The notes: generated from the sequence alone by a model not told the origin. Positions 51,074 through 59,823 are shown, counted from the first letter of the stretch. The stretch is 64,000 bases of DNA from Lysobacter sp. KIS68-7 (GCF_021284745.1 NZ_CP089925.1:1178001-1242000); one strand, 5' to 3'. A program made the numbers and translations.

Positions 51074-51100
51074 GAAAAGACAGCCCCGCCGAAGCGGGGC
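51074..51100 (-). terminator. UUCG-loop terminator on the minus strand
   Basis: On the minus strand GCCCCGC-TTCG-GCGGGGC (51100-51083) is followed by TGTCTTTTC. The cUUCGg tetraloop is very stable only in this orientation; on the plus strand there is no T-tract. No minus-strand ORF precedes it. Confidence 0.72.
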
Positions 51101-51176
51101 CGAATACGAGAACCAGCAGGCTTGTCATCACCTTGCTGGCCCTGCCTCCGTTACTACCTTGCGGCCTGGCGGAGGT
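51074..51176 (-). ncRNA. Candidate small RNA with three stem-loops
   Basis: Reading the minus strand: CCTCCG/CGGAGG (51175-51145), then CCAGCA/TGCTGG (51139-51113) extended inward by two pairs across one bulge, then the UUCG terminator hairpin and U-rich tail. Serial stem-loops ending in an intrinsic terminator, in a 268-base gap with no ORF, is typical sRNA architecture. The 5' end and promoter are undetermined. The plus strand of 51101-51313 shows nothing else except the leader of the next gene. Confidence 0.5.
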
Positions 51177-51313
51177 CTTGGGATGTCGGCCATGCCGACG
51201 AGATCGGCCGGGATTCTGGCGATGGAGCATTGCGAGCGCAAGTGGCTCCAGCCGCATCGAATGCAGGACAATTCTCCCTAAGCTGTACTCATCCGCTGAC
51301 CAGGCTCGTTGGC

Positions 51314-52105
51314 ATGACCCGCAATCGATTCGCGCAGTTCCTCCTCACGCTTGCTCTCGCGCCTTCCATCGCCTCCGCGATCGCCGCGGAGACGCCAACC
51401 ACCACGCGCGACTCCGGCGACGCCGTCCACCTCTTCGGCTACACGCCGAAGCCCGGGATGGAAGAGCAATTCGACTCGGGCTACCAGAAGCACCTCGCGT
51501 GGCACCACGCGCACCAGGATCCGCTGGTCTGGTACGGCTGGAGCGTGACGCACGGGCCGCGCATGGGGATGTTCATCGACGGCACGTTTGGTGCGCCGTT
51601 CGCGGCCTTCGATCAGCGCGTGGCGCCCGCCGAAGACGGCAAGGATGCGGATCGCACTTTCATGCCTTTCGCGCAGCCGGCCTTTCGCGAAGCCTATCGC
51701 CTGCGCCGCGACCTCAGCACCGGCACGCCGCTGGAACAGTGGCAGCCGACGTCGATGGTCGAGGTGCGCCATTACAAAGTGAAGCTCGGCAAGACGGTGC
51801 AGTTCGAGCAGCTCGCCAAGCGCATGCGCGACGTCGCGGGCGGGAAGGGTGTGTACACGTGGTACCAGGGCGTGGGTGGCACCGCGTCGCCGGAGTACAT
51901 GCTGATGGTGGCGCGCGATGGGTGGGCGAGTTTCGACCGCGTGCCCGGCGATCTCGAATCCGCGCTGGCGAGCGTCGATGACGCTGCAACCGGGCGTCAG
52001 TTGCTCGCCGCTTACGCCGCGAGCGTCGACGAAGTCACCAGCGAGATCTGGCGTTACCGCAGCGAGATGAGCCTGATTCCATCGAACACGAGCCCGCAGC
52101 CGTGA
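51314..52105 (+). CDS. Hypothetical secreted protein
   Basis: 263 residues with a signal peptide (MTRNRFAQFLLTLALAPSIASAIAAE). Two repeats of a dimeric alpha/beta-barrel-like pattern may be present: HLFGYTPKPGMEEQFDSGYQKHLAWHHAHQD and VEVRHYKVKLGKTVQFEQLAKRM. Tryptophans and histidines are frequent in the first (WYGWSVTHGPRMGMFIDG). No family is recognised with certainty. Confidence 0.78.
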   Translation: MTRNRFAQFLLTLALAPSIASAIAAETPTTTRDSGDAVHLFGYTPKPGMEEQFDSGYQKHLAWHHAHQDPLVWYGWSVTHGPRMGMFIDGTFGAPFAAFDQRVAPAEDGKDADRTFMPFAQPAFREAYRLRRDLSTGTPLEQWQPTSMVEVRHYKVKLGKTVQFEQLAKRMRDVAGGKGVYTWYQGVGGTASPEYMLMVARDGWASFDRVPGDLESALASVDDAATGRQLLAAYAASVDEVTSEIWRYRSEMSLIPSNTSPQP

Positions 52106-52106
52106 G

Positions 52107-52481
52107 TCACGCGGGCAACGGCCCCGTGCCGTGCCGCGAGACTACCTGCCACCGCCCGTTGCGCCGCACCCACACGTCGGTCACCAGGAACGCGCCGCTC
52201 CAATCCTGATCGCCCACCGTCGCCTTCTGGCGCGTACGCGCGTGCACGATCGCGACATCGCCGAAGGGCCGCACGCGCACTTCGTCCCAGGTGAAGGACG
52301 TGCCGCGAATGGGGCCCATCGCGCCATCGAGCCACGCGGTCTTGTCCAACAACATGCCGCGCGCGCTGGTGAGCAGGAAGTCGTCCGCCAGGATCGCCTC
52401 GCAAGTCGCGCGATCCTTGTCGAGCCACGCCTGCATCCATCGGGCTTCGAGGGTCGGGAGGGCGGTCTCGGGGTCGTCCAT
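52107..52481 (-). CDS. SnoaL/NTF2-like (DUF4440) protein
   Basis: 124 residues. The pattern LEARWMQAWLDKDRATCEAILADDFLLTSARG, a middle TSFTWDEVRVRPFGDVAIVHAR and the final DVWVRRNGRWQVVSRHG is that of DUF4440/SnoaL-type NTF2-like proteins, which include small isomerases and ligand-binding proteins. No signal peptide. The stop lies one base after the secreted protein's stop on the other strand. The substrate is unknown. Confidence 0.83.
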   Translation of the reverse strand: MDDPETALPTLEARWMQAWLDKDRATCEAILADDFLLTSARGMLLDKTAWLDGAMGPIRGTSFTWDEVRVRPFGDVAIVHARTRQKATVGDQDWSGAFLVTDVWVRRNGRWQVVSRHGTGPLPA

Positions 52482-52562
52482 CGCTCGGGCTCCGGTCGCA
52501 TCGCTGGCCCGGGCGGGCCGCGCGGCGCAATATGGCACACGCGGCCGTGCCGGGAGAAACGC

Positions 52563-52973
52563 GTGTTGGATGACCTGATCGCCTCGATGACGGACGCCGA
52601 GCTGCGTTACATCGCCGGCCGCGACTACGGTTGCGAGCTCGATGCCCATCTGACGGCGTTGCGTCGCGTGTTGTTCGACCAGCGCGGCGAGTTCGCAGCA
52701 GGCGACAACGGGTATCCCTACGAAGTCGTCGAGCTCTGCGCGCACCACCTGGAGCAGGGCCACGAACGCGAGTTTGCGTTGTGCACGCTGCTCGTCATTC
52801 GCGCAGCCGCCACGGGGTTCGATCGGTCGACTTCGCTCGAACTGAAGTTCGATGCCCAAGCGGACAGTTACCAGGCGCTTCCGCCACCGCTGCGCGATGC
52901 CATCCTCGCGGCGCTCATGGAGGTTGAGCTGGAAGGCGACGTGCCGTTGTCGCGATGGGATCCGGAATCGTAG
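52563..52973 (+). CDS. Hypothetical protein
   Basis: 136 residues from GTG 52563; ATG 52587 is a possible later start. It is soluble, with predicted helices (ELDAHLTALRRVLFDQRG) and a conserved-looking EVVELCAHHLEQGHEREFALCTLLVIRAA segment. The end is acidic (EVELEGDVPLSRWDPES). No family is recognised. It lies two bases before the AraC-type gene on the same strand. Confidence 0.7.
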   Translation: MLDDLIASMTDAELRYIAGRDYGCELDAHLTALRRVLFDQRGEFAAGDNGYPYEVVELCAHHLEQGHEREFALCTLLVIRAAATGFDRSTSLELKFDAQADSYQALPPPLRDAILAALMEVELEGDVPLSRWDPES

Positions 52974-52975
52974 CC

Positions 52976-53821
52976 ATGCCGACCCGCGTCGCGAACATCG
53001 GCGTGAACGGACAGGTCCTGCGGCAGCAGGCGACGCCTGATCTCGCCATCGCACACCTGCGCCCCACGATCCCCGAGCACGACATCCACCACCACCAGCA
53101 CACCGACATGCACCTGGTGTTGCTGTTGGCGGGCCGCTACGTCAGCGATGCAGCGGGTATGCCGGATGTTTGCGCCGAGCCCGCCGTCATCTTCAACCCA
53201 CCGGGCACCGAGCATCGCGATCGCTTCCGCTCACGCGACGGCCTGTTCCTCACGCTGACGATGCCCGCCGACACCTTCGCGCGCTTCTGCGATGGCATGC
53301 CGAGCAACGACCAGCCCCGCCGCTTGCCACGCCAATCACTGCCCACCGCGATGCGTTTGCTGCGCGAAGTGTGGGCGTGGGAAGACGCCTCGCCGCTCGC
53401 CATCGAATCGATCTTCAGCGAACTCGTCGTCGATGCGCAGCAACCACCCACGACCGACGCGACCGACAAACTCCAACGCGTCCTCGACCGCCTCGAAGCC
53501 GACACCACCACCCCCTCGCTGCAGGAACTCGCGACCCTCGCCGACTTCCACCCCGTCTACCTCGCCCGCGCCTTCCGCAAACGCTTCGGCGTCTCGCCCA
53601 GCGATTACATCCGCAAGCGCCGCCTGCACCGCGCGATCTCGCTGATCGCGCAAGGCCGCACCCTCGCCAACGCCGCTGCGGAACTGGGCTTCGTCGACGA
53701 AAGCCACCTGCACCGCAGCTTCGTCGCCGAGTTCGGCATGACGCCGGGCGCCTTCCGCCGCCTCGCCCTCGGCCGCGCCGAGGTTTCGCAGATACAAGAT
53801 GCCCGCCTGCGCAGGTGTTAG
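52976..53821 (+). CDS. AraC-family transcriptional regulator
   Basis: 281 residues from MPTRVANIG; an upstream in-frame ATG overlaps the previous gene. An N-terminal cupin-like sensing domain ([30 protein letters not shown] with metal-type histidines) is followed by two C-terminal HTH motifs near 200-275: [32 protein letters not shown] and [20 protein letters not shown]. It sits ten bases upstream of a serine hydrolase gene on the same strand, an obvious candidate target. Confidence 0.92.
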   Translation: MPTRVANIGVNGQVLRQQATPDLAIAHLRPTIPEHDIHHHQHTDMHLVLLLAGRYVSDAAGMPDVCAEPAVIFNPPGTEHRDRFRSRDGLFLTLTMPADTFARFCDGMPSNDQPRRLPRQSLPTAMRLLREVWAWEDASPLAIESIFSELVVDAQQPPTTDATDKLQRVLDRLEADTTTPSLQELATLADFHPVYLARAFRKRFGVSPSDYIRKRRLHRAISLIAQGRTLANAAAELGFVDESHLHRSFVAEFGMTPGAFRRLALGRAEVSQIQDARLRRC

Positions 53822-53831
53822 CTTGCGCGGC

Positions 53832-54881
53832 ATGAAACGCACCCTGCTGACTTGCGGCCTCGCCGCTGCCACCTTCTCCGCCACCGCCGCGGATCCTGCC
53901 AAGTTCGACCACGCCACCAAGGCGGTCGAAAACGGTGACTTCAAGACCATCACCAGCATCCTGGTCGCGCAGGACGGCAAGATCGTCTACGAGCATTACT
54001 TCGACAAGGACGGCGCAGAAGCGCGGCGCAACACACGTTCGGCGACCAAAACCATCGCGGGCATGCTCGCGGGCCTGGCGGTCGAAGACGGCAAGCTCCC
54101 GGGCCCGAAGGCGCGCATCTTCGACGTCCTCCCGCCCGCGCGCCGCGCCAACATGCAGAACCGCGACCCGCGCAAGGAAGCGATCACGGTCGAAGACCTG
54201 CTCACGATGTCCTCGATCGTCGAATGCGACGACGAAAACCAGATGTCGCGCGGCAACGAAGAGCGCATGTACCTGATCGAGGATTGGGTGCAGTTCTACG
54301 TCGACCTGCCGGTGCAGGGCTTCCCCGCGTGGATGCCGAAGCCCGCCGATTCCCCGCACGGCCGCAGCTTTCGTTACTGCACGTCCGGCGTGACCACGCT
54401 GGGTGAAGTCGTCCAGTCCGCCGTGCACGAGCCGCTGCAGGAATACGCACAACGCCGTCTGTTCGATCCGCTCGGCATCCAGAAACCCGAATGGCAGTTC
54501 TCGCCGCTGGGCCTGGCGCAGGCGGGCGGTGGTTTGGGCTTGCGCACGCGTGACCTGTGGAAGCTCGGCCAGTTGTATCTCGACGGCGGCCGCGCGAACG
54601 GCAAGCAGGTGATGCCCGAGGCTTGGGTGCGCGCATCGCTCTCGCCGCAGGCCTTCGCGCGCGACGAGGCCGACTACGGCTACCTGTGGTGGCTGATGAA
54701 GATCCCCGTCGGCGACAAGACCGTCGTGGCACCCACGATGGCGGGCACCGGTGGCAATGCGGTCTTCCTGCTGCAGGACAAGCACGCGGTGGTCGTCATC
54801 ACCACCACCAACTACAACGAGCGCCAGCCGCACCTGCTCACGTTCAAGCTGCTCACGCAGGAGCTGATCCCGGCGCTTTAA
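53832..54881 (+). CDS. Serine hydrolase, beta-lactamase/class C-like
   Basis: 349 residues with a signal peptide ([20 protein letters not shown]). The catalytic S-x-x-K is S70-A-T-K73. Tyr of RYCTSG near 180 fits the second motif and HKTG-like positions fall near MAGTGGN. It belongs to the beta-lactamase/esterase/PBP-like clan; activity could be esterase, amidase or D-amino-peptide hydrolysis. Resistance cannot be inferred. It is probably cotranscribed with the AraC-type gene. Confidence 0.87.
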   Translation: MKRTLLTCGLAAATFSATAADPAKFDHATKAVENGDFKTITSILVAQDGKIVYEHYFDKDGAEARRNTRSATKTIAGMLAGLAVEDGKLPGPKARIFDVLPPARRANMQNRDPRKEAITVEDLLTMSSIVECDDENQMSRGNEERMYLIEDWVQFYVDLPVQGFPAWMPKPADSPHGRSFRYCTSGVTTLGEVVQSAVHEPLQEYAQRRLFDPLGIQKPEWQFSPLGLAQAGGGLGLRTRDLWKLGQLYLDGGRANGKQVMPEAWVRASLSPQAFARDEADYGYLWWLMKIPVGDKTVVAPTMAGTGGNAVFLLQDKHAVVVITTTNYNERQPHLLTFKLLTQELIPAL

Positions 54882-56401
54882 CCGGGTCGCACGCGGAAGA
54901 TCACGTTGTCGCGATACGGCGTGCCCAAGGCTTCCGCGTGCTGTCCCTGCGCCTGCATGTAGCGCTGCACCTCCGGCCAGTGCGCGGTCGAGGTCACCCA
55001 CACGTCGTGGGGATTGTTGCGGTCGTCGATCAGCTCGCTGCGTGCGTCTTCGTCGAAGCGCGGGTTGATCGCCGACGTCGGCGGTCGCGGGAACGCCGCG
55101 AGCGTGATGTCCTCCACTTCCGCATTCAGATGCACGCGCAACCCATAGCGCGGCACCTGGTCGACGAACACCACCTCGCGCACCGGCCCGCCCACGCGCG
55201 TCTGGATGGCTTGCGCCAACGCACGCGCATCCTGCATTGACTCGAGCATCCCGCCTGCGAAGCGCAGCGCGATGAGCAGCGGCACCCACACGATCAAGCG
55301 GCGCCAGGGCAACGCATCCTCGAACTCCCCTTGCCGCTGCGCCACCATCAACGCGATCGGCGCGAACAAGGGCAGCACGTACAAGGGCAGCCGCGAACGC
55401 GCGATGCAGAACACCACCAGCGGCAGGAACCACCACGCGAACAACAGCAACGCCCTGCTGTCGCCCTGCGACTTCTCCTTCGTCAGCCATACCAGTCCGC
55501 GTTGCGGCAACCGGCGCAGCCACGCGAGCCATTCCAGCGTCCACGGCATCGTCCCGATCAACAAGGTCGGCACATACACCACCAACCACCCGTACCACTC
55601 CCCGTGCCGGCTGAACTCATTGGTCGCCACGCGATCGGCGACCTCGCGCCCCAGGAAGTAATGCAGCAACGCGGGATTGCGCGAGACCACCACGACGAAC
55701 CACCAGAGCGCGAGCACCACGAACACCAGCAGCGCAAACGGATGGAACGCGCGACGACGCGAAGGCGCGAGGAGCTCCACCGCCACGATGGCGAGCAAGG
55801 GCAACAACCCCGGCGGCCCCTTGGTCAGGAAGGCGAGCGCGAACGCCGCCCACATCAGCACGTCCCAGAACAGTCGCCCGTCGCCCCATCGCAACTCCGC
55901 ATAGGCCCACAACGCGAGCGTCTCCCACGCGGTGAGCAGGAAATCCGTCGTGACCAATTGCGAAGCGAGCGCCGGCGCCAACATCGTCGCGAACACCAGC
56001 GCCGCAAACACCTCGCGCCCCGGCGCCACCCTCCGCGCAGTGCGCATCACGCACCACGTCGCGAACAAGTAGGCCAGCGCCACGGGCAATCGCGCAGACC
56101 ACGTATTCATCCCGAACACGCTGAAGCTCGCCGCGATCGCCCAATACGTCAGCGGCGGCTTGGTCCAGTGACCGACCTCGTGGTTGCGGTGCGGCATGAT
56201 CCAGTCGCCGCTGGACACCATGTTGGCCGCGACGTTGGTGTAACGCCCTTCGTCGGGGTCCCACAACCCGCGACTGCCGAGGAAGGCGAAGGCCAGGACG
56301 ACCGCGACCAGCGCGACGATCCACTGCGCCCGTGCCGAAACCGTGCGGCTGATCGCCGGTGCGGTCGGCGCACCCGTCGGAAAGGCGACATCGAGCGGCA
56401 T
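54878..56401 (-). CDS. GT39/ArnT-like membrane glycosyltransferase
   Basis: 507 residues with about 11-12 membrane segments. The first periplasmic loop has [17 protein letters not shown], the D-x-D/E-type catalytic acid of PMT/ArnT-family GT-C enzymes, then [13 protein letters not shown]. It ends in a soluble periplasmic domain. ArnT adds aminoarabinose to lipid A; this relative may transfer another undecaprenyl-phosphate sugar. No arn genes are adjacent. Four-base overlap with the serine hydrolase end. Confidence 0.88.
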   Translation of the reverse strand: MPLDVAFPTGAPTAPAISRTVSARAQWIVALVAVVLAFAFLGSRGLWDPDEGRYTNVAANMVSSGDWIMPHRNHEVGHWTKPPLTYWAIAASFSVFGMNTWSARLPVALAYLFATWCVMRTARRVAPGREVFAALVFATMLAPALASQLVTTDFLLTAWETLALWAYAELRWGDGRLFWDVLMWAAFALAFLTKGPPGLLPLLAIVAVELLAPSRRRAFHPFALLVFVVLALWWFVVVVSRNPALLHYFLGREVADRVATNEFSRHGEWYGWLVVYVPTLLIGTMPWTLEWLAWLRRLPQRGLVWLTKEKSQGDSRALLLFAWWFLPLVVFCIARSRLPLYVLPLFAPIALMVAQRQGEFEDALPWRRLIVWVPLLIALRFAGGMLESMQDARALAQAIQTRVGGPVREVVFVDQVPRYGLRVHLNAEVEDITLAAFPRPPTSAINPRFDEDARSELIDDRNNPHDVWVTSTAHWPEVQRYMQAQGQHAEALGTPYRDNVIFRVRPG

Positions 56402-56565
56402 GCGCGAGGGGCTCCCGAGAACGGGACGGGGCCAGCTTGCTGCGCGCCCTATGTGGTTTGTCTCAGCCCAATCTCAGGCGCTTGTTAATGCGGCCGCGAC
56501 TTAACCGCGAATTCACCGCCGCCCCCTTACCGTCGCCGCGGGATTCCAGGGTTGGCAGCAGTCGC
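56402..56565. other. Intergenic region, divergent promoters
   Basis: 164 bases between the GT39 gene and the STAS-like gene. GCGACTTAACC (56496-56506) and TTACCGT (56527-56533) resemble, with spacing 31 rather than 33, the promoter-like pair seen before the two LNxYR genes. No terminator or repeat is seen. Confidence 0.3.
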
Positions 56566-56991
56566 ATGATCGGCAATGTAAAGGTGCGCTTCGACGCGTG
56601 TCGGGTGGAGGTCGTCTTCCACGGTCCTGTGAGCTACCAGGATCGGATGGACACGATGGACATCGTCTGCCCCATCCTGCTCGTCCACAAATTCACCCGC
56701 GTGCTGCTCGATTTCAGCAACGCCTGGCCCAACACCACCCTCGGCGCGACGCGCGCGGAGTTCATCGCACGCATCGAAGCCGAGCCGGCGATGGCGGGCG
56801 CGTGCCTGGCCTTCGTCCACGGCTCCGAATCGCACACCATGCCCACCGAACACGCCTCGCATGTCGCAGGCTTCGTCGCGCGGCGCTTCTACGACCGCGA
56901 CTCGGCCACCGCATGGCTCGACGCGACCGCGCCGGAAACCGAAGGCCCGCAGTGCAGGTGCGAGCCCCTGCCCGCAAGGCCGATGGCGTGA
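56566..56991 (+). CDS. Hypothetical protein, possibly STAS/SpoIIAA-like fold
   Basis: 141 residues from MIGNVKVRFDACRVEVVFHG. Alternating strands and helices (VEVVFHG, TRVLLDFSNAW, GACLAFVHGSESH, AGFVARRFYDRDSATAWLD) resemble the STAS/SpoIIAA-like fold used in anti-sigma antagonists and lipid-binding proteins. The similarity is by pattern only. The C-terminal tail is Pro/Cys-rich. It lies 130 bases upstream of LNxYR copy A. Confidence 0.65.
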   Translation: MIGNVKVRFDACRVEVVFHGPVSYQDRMDTMDIVCPILLVHKFTRVLLDFSNAWPNTTLGATRAEFIARIEAEPAMAGACLAFVHGSESHTMPTEHASHVAGFVARRFYDRDSATAWLDATAPETEGPQCRCEPLPARPMA

Positions 56992-57037
56992 CGCCTTCAC
57001 GCGCGCCTCGCGTTGCTGATGGCAGCGCAACGTGCGA

Positions 57038-57077
57038 GCGAAACTTTCACGCAGCCCATCCGCGAACCGGTTAGCGT
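57038..57077 (+). promoter_or_regulatory. Promoter-like element of LNxYR copy A
   Basis: GCGAAACTTT (57038), a second GCGAA 24 bases later (57062) and TTAGCGT (57071-57077). The spacing between GCGAAAC and TAGCGT starts is 34, exactly as before copy B. It may be an alternative-sigma-factor promoter or an activator site plus -10. Confidence 0.5.
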
Positions 57078-57120
57078 GCGCCCACGCTGCCCCCGCAGCG
57101 CGAACAACCGAAGGCTGACG

Positions 57121-57375
57121 ATGGGCCTGCTCAACGTGTACCGCGCGCCCGACGGCTACGTGCTCGCCACGAACGCCGAGGCAGTGCCGTGTCCCTCCTA
57201 TGCATGGCTCGGTTGCGTCTCGCCCGAAGTCTTCGAGGCACCGCTGCGCGACCAGATCGAACGCGACTTGCAGGATGCAGAGTTCGTGACGCTCAGTGCT
57301 GATCAGTTCTTCGGCGTGAAAATCGTACAGCCGGCGGAAACCGTGGTCGGCGACGGCAATCCCCCGAACGAGTGA
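57121..57375 (+). CDS. Small LNxYR-family protein (copy A)
   Basis: 84 residues: MGLLNVYRAPDGYVLATNAE, then VPCPSYAWLGCVS, a charged helix (EAPLRDQIERDLQDAEF) and LSADQFFGVKIV, with an acidic tail. It is clearly paralogous to copy B 121 bases downstream (VYRAP-x-GY-x-LA, VPCP-x-Y-x-WLG, D-L at the helix end, Q-F-[FY]-GV). No signal peptide or membrane segment. Function unknown. AAGG precedes the ATG. Confidence 0.8.
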   Translation: MGLLNVYRAPDGYVLATNAEAVPCPSYAWLGCVSPEVFEAPLRDQIERDLQDAEFVTLSADQFFGVKIVQPAETVVGDGNPPNE

Positions 57376-57412
57376 AGTTGCTGAGTCATTTACGCGGCAT
57401 CACGCACGCAAA

Positions 57413-57452
57413 GCGAAACCTTTACGCAAACGCAATGCGAAACGCGTAGCGT
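57413..57452 (+). promoter_or_regulatory. Promoter-like element of LNxYR copy B
   Basis: GCGAAACCTTT (57413), a second GCGAA 24 bases later (57437) and TAGCGT (57447-57452). The element order and spacings equal those before copy A, with about 50 bases from TAGCGT to the ATG in both. Confidence 0.5.
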
Positions 57453-57496
57453 TTGCGGCCGCTGCGCATGGGGCGCAGTTGGGGAGGATGAGTCAG

Positions 57497-57724
57497 ATGC
57501 GTCTGCTCAACGTCTACCGCGCGCCGCACGGGTACCTGCTTGCGCCCAAGCCTGAAGGCGTGCCCTGTCCGCATTACACATGGCTCGGCTACGTCTCGAC
57601 CGACTCGTTCGACGAACGCGTGCAACGCCAGCTCGCGCGCGACCTGGAGTTCGAAGCGTTCGCCGTGCTCACCGCCTCGCAGTTCTACGGCGTGCGCCAC
57701 CACGATCCTTCGCCGCGGCACTAA
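57497..57724 (+). CDS. Small LNxYR-family protein (copy B)
   Basis: 75 residues from ATG 57497 (MRLLNVYRAPHGYLLAPKPE), chosen because GGGGAGG lies nine bases upstream and the paralogues start at the same residue; ATG 57488 is the alternative. VPCPHYTWLGYVS, a helix (DERVQRQLARDLEF) and LTASQFYGVRHH follow. The two Cys/Pro and aromatic positions shared with copy A suggest a compact fold, perhaps ligand- or nucleic-acid-binding, but nothing is known. Confidence 0.8.
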   Translation: MRLLNVYRAPHGYLLAPKPEGVPCPHYTWLGYVSTDSFDERVQRQLARDLEFEAFAVLTASQFYGVRHHDPSPRH

Positions 57725-58923
57725 GGCGTCGGCGTGGCCTGCGCCAGGCGCATGCGGCCGTCGGCATCCTTCTGCGCCGACCAACCGCTCGCCAACTTCA
57801 GCGTCATGCCTTGCGGCGTCGGCCACGGCACGTACACCGCCTTCCAATCGTGCTCGATGCGCACGGGCGCGCCCTCGGATTGCAGCGAACCCCAATCGCT
57901 GGTGAGCGTGATCTTGTCGTAGACCGATGAACCATCGGGCATCGGATAGACGCGATTGGGATCGAAGTCGAGCTGGATGCGTGCGAGCGGCAAGCGCAGA
58001 CCCTTGGCATCGGAGGTTTCGGTCGTCGCGGCATTGAGCACCGCCAGGCGCTTCACCGCGCGCGTGTGTTCCTCGTAGCGGATCGACTCGCCGCCGTAGG
58101 CCACCGTGTCGAGTTCCTTCGCGGGTTTGCGGCGCGGAACGAGATCCGGAAGATCGGCGTCGGGTTGCTTGCGCAACTTGGTCCGCCACTCCGGTTCGAG
58201 CATGTCGAGCAGCAAGCCCCACGCCGGCCCGCTCACGTAAGCGAAGCTGCGCGAGAACGACGGCCGCTCGGCACCGTGCACCAGCGCCTTCTGCGTCAGC
58301 CACAGCGGATCGGTCGACAGCTTGACGCCCGTGTACTCCGCGAGCCCCTCGTGGCGCATCTGCTCGCGCTCTTCTTTCGCGGCATCGGGCGCCAACGCCA
58401 GGCGCTTCTGGCGGAAGGCGAGCGCCTGTTCGGTGTGGTGCGTGCGTTCGTCGCCGCCAGTGTTCAACGCAAACTCGAGCGCCTTCCATTCCAGGCGCAT
58501 CCAATAGCGCGCGTCCTCCGAATCCAGGTGCGAGGCGACCGCCATGTTGTTCGGCAGCCCGATCTCGGCCTGGTGGACGTGGAAGGACTCGTGGTAGATG
58601 AGCGCGCGCACCTCTGCGGCGTCTTCCGGCAGCGGCCCGAGGACCATCACCCACTTGCGTCCGCCCCAATCCACGGACGTGTTGGCGCGCGTGGCAGGCA
58701 AGGGCGCCGCCGGCCGGGGCTCGCTGGTCAGCAGGATCTTGCCGTCCGGCCCGACGACCACGATGGGCGCGCAGAGCGACATGTTCCAGAGACCGCGGCC
58801 GACGGCGTCGCAGTCGCGGGTGTAATCGCGGAGGACGGCTTCGACGGGCGAGGGCGGCGTTTGCGCGCCTGCCAGCGTCGAAGCGATCAAGGCCATGCTG
58901 CCGAGTGCGATGCGCTTGTGCAT
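57721..58923 (-). CDS. Secreted zincin-like putative metallopeptidase
   Basis: 400 residues with a signal peptide (MHKRIALGSMALIASTLAGAQ). H111-E-S-F-H115 in ALIYHESFHVHQ is an HExxH zinc motif, and HEGLAEYTG about 80 residues later offers the third ligand and catalytic-side residues, a gluzincin-like layout. The rest is mixed, with a C-terminal beta domain. The family is not recognised. Its stop overlaps copy B of the LNxYR family by four bases on the opposite strand. Confidence 0.75.
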   Translation of the reverse strand: MHKRIALGSMALIASTLAGAQTPPSPVEAVLRDYTRDCDAVGRGLWNMSLCAPIVVVGPDGKILLTSEPRPAAPLPATRANTSVDWGGRKWVMVLGPLPEDAAEVRALIYHESFHVHQAEIGLPNNMAVASHLDSEDARYWMRLEWKALEFALNTGGDERTHHTEQALAFRQKRLALAPDAAKEEREQMRHEGLAEYTGVKLSTDPLWLTQKALVHGAERPSFSRSFAYVSGPAWGLLLDMLEPEWRTKLRKQPDADLPDLVPRRKPAKELDTVAYGGESIRYEEHTRAVKRLAVLNAATTETSDAKGLRLPLARIQLDFDPNRVYPMPDGSSVYDKITLTSDWGSLQSEGAPVRIEHDWKAVYVPWPTPQGMTLKLASGWSAQKDADGRMRLAQATPTP

Positions 58924-59008
58924 GAAGGTCTCCGCGGCTTGGCGTGAGGATACAGCCGCTGTAACGGCGACGCGCTCCGGGAGAGGTCAGCTGTGGGTAG
59001 CGCGGCCG

Positions 59009-59545
59009 TCAGACCCCGGGTCGCGCGTGGAAACCCAACGCGTTGGCCACCACCGGCACCGCCTCGTCGTCGCGCATGTGCGCGATCCAACCCGCGTAGG
59101 CATCGGCGCCGGTTTCGTAGGTCCAGAGGGTGTAGTGGTACTCGCGCAATTGGTCGAAGGCGCGCTGCAGCAGGGCGGGGGCGTCGGTGTTGGCGAGGAA
59201 CTCGGCGTCGGAGGGGTCTTCGGTGTCCCAATCGATCCGGAGGCCGAAGCGCGCGGCAAGCTCATCGAGGACTTCGACCAGCCCGCCGACATCGCGCTCG
59301 GCGATCCAGAAGCCGGATTTCCAATCGATCGCGTCGCGCAGGACTTCGGTGGGCGCGTCACCGGAGGCGAGGCCTTCGCGCGCCTGGTTGAACTGGAGCA
59401 GGGCAGCGTCCTCGTCGCCGGGATTGATGAGCAACAGGAACTGCCACGCAACGGCTTCGAGCGCGGCGTCGTCGTCCAGGTCTTCCGAGGAATGGAAGGA
59501 CTGGGCGAAGTTGTCGTCGGGGTCGAAGTCGTCGAAGTCGGGCAT
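59009..59545 (-). CDS. Hypothetical acidic protein, DUF6630-like
   Basis: 178 residues from MPDFDDFDPDDNFAQSF. The very acidic N-terminus is followed by a helical domain and a terminal part (WKSGFWIAERDVGGLVEVLDELAARFGLRIDW, LREYHYTLWTYETGADAYAGWI) resembling DUF6630 immunity-like or SUKH-like small proteins. Assignment is tentative. No signal peptide. Confidence 0.7.
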   Translation of the reverse strand: MPDFDDFDPDDNFAQSFHSSEDLDDDAALEAVAWQFLLLINPGDEDAALLQFNQAREGLASGDAPTEVLRDAIDWKSGFWIAERDVGGLVEVLDELAARFGLRIDWDTEDPSDAEFLANTDAPALLQRAFDQLREYHYTLWTYETGADAYAGWIAHMRDDEAVPVVANALGFHARPGV

Positions 59546-59577
59546 GGGGGAAGCGTATGCCTTGGACCGGTGCAAGG

Positions 59578-59823
59578 CTACTTCACGCCGGGGAACGTCT
59601 TCACGTACTTGATCTTGAAATCGGCAAAGCGGTTGACGATCTGGATCTTGTAGTCGGGGAACTGCTTGACGATCTGCCATCGGCCCGGCGAGTTGGCGAA
59701 GTCATCGACGAGTTGAACGTGGAGATCCGCGAGGTGCTCGACCACCTGAACCTTGTAGTCGGCGAATCGATTCACGATCTGGATCTTGCCGTAGATGACG
59801 GACAGATCGTTCGGCCTGGGCAT
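59578..59823 (-). CDS. Small 11-residue-repeat protein
   Basis: 81 residues from MPRPNDLSVIYG. Six imperfect repeats of about 11 residues with consensus K-[IV]-Q-x-V-x-x-[FL]-[AP]-D-[YFL]: KIQIVNRFADY, KVQVVEHLADL, HVQLVDDFANS, then QIVKQFPDY, KIQIVNRFADF, KIKYVKTFPGV. The alternating pattern predicts a small repeated beta structure. Related orphan repeat proteins exist in other bacteria, without known role. It immediately adjoins a DNA minisatellite. Confidence 0.72.
   Translation of the reverse strand: MPRPNDLSVIYGKIQIVNRFADYKVQVVEHLADLHVQLVDDFANSPGRWQIVKQFPDYKIQIVNRFADFKIKYVKTFPGVK

Noticed and set aside
53832-54881. Beta-lactamase resistance gene
   Set aside because: SxxK alone fits many esterases and peptidases; no specific class A or C signature was seen.
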